Assembly: GCA_026390275.1 (NCBI GenBank)
Contig: JAPLGF010000108.1
Span: 1 to 9,183 of the forward strand
Source: Candidatus Atribacteria bacterium
Lineage (GTDB): Bacteria > Atribacterota > Atribacteria > Atribacterales > Atribacteraceae
Reading direction: 5' to 3'
Length of the DNA stretch: 9,183 nt
Positions 6,110 through 9,183 of this stretch are shown piece after piece. The notes under the pieces are model-generated. The model saw only the letters and a program-made list of their open reading frames with translations. It did not search any database and was not told the origin of the DNA. The translations under genes were made by a program, and so were the position numbers. Numbering within the stretch: the first letter of the stretch is position 1; each line of letters opens with the position of its first letter.

Positions 6110-6841
6110 ATGCCCATATTGAAAAATATAAATAGTGACGGAAATCCCCAAAAACGACAAACAGCCGTCCACGAAGTGGTCACTGAACTCAAAGACCGGA
6201 TTCTCAATGAAGGATTAAAAACTGGAGATCGGTTACCCACGGAACTTGAATTCGCCAGGGAATTTGGGGTCAGCCGGACCGTTATTCGAGAGGTGGTGAA
6301 GATGCTGGAAGCGGTCGGCTTGGTGGAGGTGCATCGGGGGAGAGGAACTTTCATATCCAACCATCCGTCTTTTTCGATTGTTGAGACACTGACTTTCGTG
6401 ATCATGCTCCAGAATTCATCGAAAGAGCAGATCTATGATTTCCGAAAAGCTATTGAGATCGGTATGCTGGAAACGGTGATCGATAATCGTACCGAGAGCG
6501 ACATCGAGGAAATGCAGAAATTCATAGATGGTCAGAAAACCTTAGAGCCTGTTTTTGACGAGGGGACCGGAAAGAGCAAAGAAGCAGCCCTTTTTGATTT
6601 GATGTTCCACCGGTTTTTTCTCTATGCCACACACAACCCGCTCCTCGTATTGCTGGCAGAAGGGGTTTGGGAAGCGCTTCACAAGTCGATTGGAAGAGGA
6701 ATACCGACCAGGAAGGACCTGGAAAGAACCATCCGGAACCATGAAAATATTCTGGATGCCATCAAGAGAAAAGACAAAATGGAAGCGAGAGAAGCAATTA
6801 TAAAAGCACTGGATGACTGGAAGAAACATTCAGAAGATTGA
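6110..6841 (+). CDS. GntR family transcriptional regulator, FadR subfamily with FCD domain
   Basis: The 243-residue protein has an N-terminal winged helix-turn-helix (about residues 18-84) with the GntR signature: LKDRILNEGLKTGDRLPTE, then EFGVSRTVIREVVKMLEAVGLVEVHRGRGTFI. The remainder is an all-helical FCD ligand-binding domain. Asp163 and His167 (DLMFH), His191 and His211 (RNHENILDAI) sit where this family binds a metal and a carboxylate effector. Family members usually repress catabolic operons and are released by a pathway intermediate such as a sugar acid or hydroxy acid. The ATG at 6110 follows GGAGAGG by eight bases. Its place inside the operon, between permease and dehydrogenase genes, suggests local and autogenous control. 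Candidate operators are the palindromes at 1738-1753, 1920-1935 and 7939-7958. Effector and site are inferred, not shown. Confidence 0.92.
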   Translation: MPILKNINSDGNPQKRQTAVHEVVTELKDRILNEGLKTGDRLPTELEFAREFGVSRTVIREVVKMLEAVGLVEVHRGRGTFISNHPSFSIVETLTFVIMLQNSSKEQIYDFRKAIEIGMLETVIDNRTESDIEEMQKFIDGQKTLEPVFDEGTGKSKEAALFDLMFHRFFLYATHNPLLVLLAEGVWEALHKSIGRGIPTRKDLERTIRNHENILDAIKRKDKMEAREAIIKALDDWKKHSED

Positions 6842-6911
6842 AAACAGCTAGAATATATGGGGTTGTGGTTTTGCAGTTTCTGGATACTAAAAAAGATGGG
6901 GGGTTACGAAT

Positions 6912-7943
6912 GTGATTTCTGCTGTTTTGGAAGATGTGGGGAAGCTCGTCATTAAAGAATTTCCCGTTCCCCAACCCAAAGAGGATACGGTTTTAGTCCA
7001 TGTCAAGGCTTGTGGAATCTGTCTGACGGATTATAAGGCGTATAGTGGAGCCCGGACGAATCTGAATTATCCCGCCATCTTGGGGCATGAGTTTACGGGA
7101 GTCATAGAAAAAGTGGGAGAAAGGGTTCGATTTTTTAAAGAGGGAGACGCGGTCATTGTTTCACCGGTCATCGGGTGTGGGATGTGTAAGAACTGTCGGA
7201 ACGGCTTTCCCCACTACTGTAAAAACGGAGCGGTCATCGGTGGAGATGGCATGGATCGGATCATTGATGGCGCCTTTTCGGAGTATGTTCTTATTCCCGA
7301 AAGCTGCCTGTACCATAAGCCAGACAATATTTCTTTCGAAGCCGCTGCTCTCACCGAACCACTCGCTGGATCATATAAAGGATTGATTGAATACTCTCAA
7401 ATGAAAATTGGTGAGGATGTGGTTATCATTGGTGCCGGGAGCATGGGGCTCCTGGTTACCATGATTGCATCCCGAGCAGGGGCGGGGACTCTTATCCTGG
7501 TCGATGTTAATGACTGGCGGTTGGAGTTATCTAAAAAATGTGGAGCCACTCATACCATTAACTCTCACTCCGAAAATGCGATCAAAGCGGTCTATGACAT
7601 CATCCCGGAGGGACCGGATCTCGTGTTTGAGGCCGCCGGACCCCTGGAAGCGGCGGAGCTCGCTTTCAACCTTTGCCGGAGAGGAACACGGATAAATGAA
7701 TTCGGGGTAACAACGAAAGGCACCATCCCTGTATCCCCCCTGGATATCCATTTCCAAGAAACGCGGGTTGATGCCTCCTTTACCGTGACTCCCTGGGCAG
7801 TACAGAAATCAATACTGTTAATGGAAAAAGGGCTTGTCGATCCCACCAGGATCATCACCCACTCATTTCGTCTCAAAGACATCAATGAAGCGATGGAAAC
7901 TATGAAAATATCTGAAAGGGTCAAGATTATTATTAAAATGTAA
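6912..7943 (+). CDS. Zinc-dependent medium-chain alcohol/polyol dehydrogenase
   Basis: This 343-residue protein is a complete medium-chain dehydrogenase of the sorbitol/threonine dehydrogenase-like group. Catalytic zinc ligands are Cys37 (CGICLTDYK), His59-Glu60 (GHEFTG) and probably Glu149 (TEPLA). The structural zinc site is intact: Cys89, Cys92, Cys95, Cys103. The Rossmann motif GAGSMG (174-179) is followed by Asp198 at the end of the second strand (LVDVND), which favours NAD+ over NADP+. It would oxidise a secondary alcohol of a sugar, polyol or similar substrate in the cytoplasm; the specific one is unknown. The GTG at 6912 is chosen because the N-terminus aligns with the family (ISAVLEDVGKLVI). 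An overlapping ATG at 6910 runs straight into TGA (ATGTGA). The upstream G-run GGGGGG (6898-6903) is an unusual ribosome-binding site. It lies 70 bp after the regulator gene in the same operon. Confidence 0.92.
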   Translation: MISAVLEDVGKLVIKEFPVPQPKEDTVLVHVKACGICLTDYKAYSGARTNLNYPAILGHEFTGVIEKVGERVRFFKEGDAVIVSPVIGCGMCKNCRNGFPHYCKNGAVIGGDGMDRIIDGAFSEYVLIPESCLYHKPDNISFEAAALTEPLAGSYKGLIEYSQMKIGEDVVIIGAGSMGLLVTMIASRAGAGTLILVDVNDWRLELSKKCGATHTINSHSENAIKAVYDIIPEGPDLVFEAAGPLEAAELAFNLCRRGTRINEFGVTTKGTIPVSPLDIHFQETRVDASFTVTPWAVQKSILLMEKGLVDPTRIITHSFRLKDINEAMETMKISERVKIIIKM

Positions 7944-7958
7944 ATATTAAAATTTACA
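7939..7958. promoter_or_regulatory. Near-perfect 20-bp palindrome, operator candidate
   Basis: TGTAAAT (7939-7945) and ATTTACA (7952-7958) are exact inverted arms around a six-base A/T centre; 18 of 20 positions are symmetric overall. The site covers the stop codon of the dehydrogenase (7941-7943) and its right arm contains the -35 box of the promoter below. A bound protein would therefore block that promoter. As RNA it would be a weak AU hairpin without a good T-run, so an operator is more likely than a terminator. The cognate regulator is unknown. Confidence 0.5.
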
Positions 7959-7981
7959 ATATTCTTTCAAATTGCTCTAAT
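7953..7981 (+). promoter_or_regulatory. Sigma70-type promoter (extended -10) for the URO-D-like gene
   Basis: TTTACA at 7953-7958 (5 of 6) and TCTAAT at 7976-7981 (5 of 6) are separated by exactly 17 bp. TG at 7973-7974 forms an extended -10. Transcription would begin near 7988, about 50 bases before the start codon. It lets the URO-D-like gene be expressed separately from the operon upstream. Confidence 0.65.
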
Positions 7982-8036
7982 CTAAAGGGAAATCTTCATC
8001 TGTTAAAGTGTGGCACCTATAAAAAAGGAGAATACT

Positions 8037-9182
8037 TTGGAAATGACCAATCGTGAAAGAGTAATCACATCACTCAATCATGAAGAACCGGATATGGTAC
8101 CGATAGATCTAGGCTCATCACACGTTACTGGTATCCATGTTGATGCTTATAAAAATCTTAAAACGCATCTTGGTATTAAAGAAAATAAGATTGAAATTAT
8201 TGATCAAATTCAGGGATTGGTAAGGGTAGAAGATGAAGTCTTACGGGCTCTTGATATTGATACCCGTTCCATATTTCCCCGGTTTCGAAAAAAAGAGTTG
8301 CGGGAAGATGACGAGAAATGGTTTTTTACTGATGAGTGGGGAGTTACCTGGGTTCGAAAGAAAGATGGTGGGCTATATTTCGAACTCGCCGACCATCCCT
8401 TCAAGAATGCGGAAATAAAAGATATTGAGAGTTTTGACTGGCCATCTCCCGATGATCCAGGTCGAGTCGAGAGATGGCGTGAAGAAGCCCGTGAACTGTA
8501 CAAAAATTCTAGCTATGCTCTGGTGGGTGATGTGTATAGCGGTTGCGTCATGGAACTTATTTGGTTTCAAACTGGGCTGGTGCGCTTTCTGACCGACATG
8601 GTTCTTGATCCAGAATTTATCAGAAAGATCGTGGAGAGATCCCTGAAGATCCAATTTAAGATTATAGACAACTTCCTCAAGGAAGTGGGTGAATACCTCC
8701 AAGTGGTGGTCATCAACGGGGATTTGGGAACCCAGCAAGGCCCCTTGCTTTCCCCAAAACTCTATCGGGAGTTTCTTTTGCCTTACGAAAAGAATATCGT
8801 CCAGTTTGTCCGTGAGAGAACCAGAGCAAAAATTTTCAGGCATACCTGTGGGAGCATTCATAAGCTTTTACCGGATATTCTTCAGACCGGGATCGATGTC
8901 TTAAACCCCGTCCAGGTGAGCGCTGAAAATATGGATCCAGAACAACTAAAAAGAGAATTTGGTAACCAAGTGAGTTTTTGGGGTGGAGTTGATTCTCAAA
9001 AAGTTCTGAGCCAGGGTAACACTTTAGACGTAGAGGAGGAAGTAAAAAAGCGGATACACCAATTCGCTCCTGGAGGGGGATATGTATTGGGATCGGTACA
9101 TAATATTCAGCCGGATGTTATGCCTGAAAATATTGTAGCCCTGTTCCAAGCCGCGCGGAGGTATGGGAAATATAGAAAATAG
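8037..9182 (+). CDS. Uroporphyrinogen decarboxylase superfamily protein, MtaA/CmuA-like (possible methyltransferase)
   Basis: The protein of about 381 residues has the URO-D superfamily fold: TNRERVITSLNHEEPDMVPID at the N-terminus, NGDLGTQQGPLLSPKLYREFLLPY in the middle, then WGGVDSQKVL and GSVHNIQPDVMPENI at the C-terminus. His269-Thr-Cys271-Gly (HTCG) matches the zinc-binding His-x-Cys of MtaA/CmuA-type cobamide methyltransferases, absent from true haem-pathway HemE. The late zinc-ligand cysteine of MtaA is not obvious; His355 of the VHNIQ motif stands near that place. A methyl-transfer role on a corrinoid or thiol is thus possible but unproved. TTG at 8037 is chosen because AAGGAG (8025-8030) ends six bases before it; ATG at 8043 is nearly as likely. 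The GTG at 8010 precedes this ribosome site. The first ~180 bases are only about 34 percent GC (own count), lower than upstream genes. The stop is one base before the window end. Confidence 0.85.
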   Translation: MEMTNRERVITSLNHEEPDMVPIDLGSSHVTGIHVDAYKNLKTHLGIKENKIEIIDQIQGLVRVEDEVLRALDIDTRSIFPRFRKKELREDDEKWFFTDEWGVTWVRKKDGGLYFELADHPFKNAEIKDIESFDWPSPDDPGRVERWREEARELYKNSSYALVGDVYSGCVMELIWFQTGLVRFLTDMVLDPEFIRKIVERSLKIQFKIIDNFLKEVGEYLQVVVINGDLGTQQGPLLSPKLYREFLLPYEKNIVQFVRERTRAKIFRHTCGSIHKLLPDILQTGIDVLNPVQVSAENMDPEQLKREFGNQVSFWGGVDSQKVLSQGNTLDVEEEVKKRIHQFAPGGGYVLGSVHNIQPDVMPENIVALFQAARRYGKYRK

Positions 9183-9183
9183 G

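Noticed and set aside
8010..8036. GTG at 8010 as start of the URO-D-like gene
   Set aside because: The good ribosome site AAGGAG (8025-8030) lies downstream of it, and family members begin near the TNRERV motif; TTG 8037 or ATG 8043 fits better.
1..9183. tRNA, rRNA, CRISPR, insertion sequence or prophage genes
   Set aside because: No cloverleaf, spaced direct-repeat array, transposase, integrase or phage protein was seen on either strand.

Overview
The window looks like a chromosomal segment of an anaerobic, fermentative bacterium. All genes are on the + strand, ribosome-binding sites are strong GGAGG types, and start codons include GTG and probably TTG. The gene content (FHS-type MFS carrier, binding-protein sugar ABC transporter, FCD-type GntR regulator, polyol-type dehydrogenase, URO-D/MtaA-like protein) is common in Atribacterota, Thermotogota, Spirochaetota and anaerobic Firmicutes. 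Nothing here fixes the phylum.

Layout. Positions 3-431 are the 3' end of tex, an S1-domain RNA-binding protein that continues beyond the left edge. It is followed after 45 bp by an MFS transporter (477-1685) related to FucP-like FHS sugar carriers. A gene-free stretch of about 296 bp (1686-1981) holds an elaborate set of inverted repeats and then a sigma70-like promoter. From there runs a probable operon: a nitrilase-family amidohydrolase (1982-2779), a secreted sugar-type solute-binding protein (2883-4244), a strong hairpin (4262-4288), two MalF/MalG-type permeases whose genes overlap by ATGA (4322-5218, 5215-6066), a GntR/FCD regulator (6110-6841) and a zinc-dependent medium-chain dehydrogenase (6912-7943). 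A second, convincing promoter with an overlapping operator-like palindrome (7939-7981) lies just before a URO-D-superfamily protein with the His-x-Cys signature of the MtaA/CmuA branch (8037-9182), which ends one base before the window does.

How the genes may work together. The ABC proteins would import a small polar compound (sugar, polyol or derivative), the NAD-type dehydrogenase would oxidise an alcohol group, and the GntR/FCD protein would sense an acid metabolite or the substrate. The nitrilase-family enzyme suggests an amide or carbamoyl group in the pathway, and the URO-D/MtaA-like protein suggests methyl transfer. The substrate is not determined by the sequence. No ATP-binding subunit is encoded here, so the transporter must borrow one from elsewhere or have it outside the window.

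Most notable: the structured, possibly switch-like intergenic region at 1694-1882; the hairpin between binding protein and permease; the promoter/operator before the URO-D-like gene; and the unusual combination of nitrilase, sugar-type ABC transporter, dehydrogenase and MtaA-like protein.
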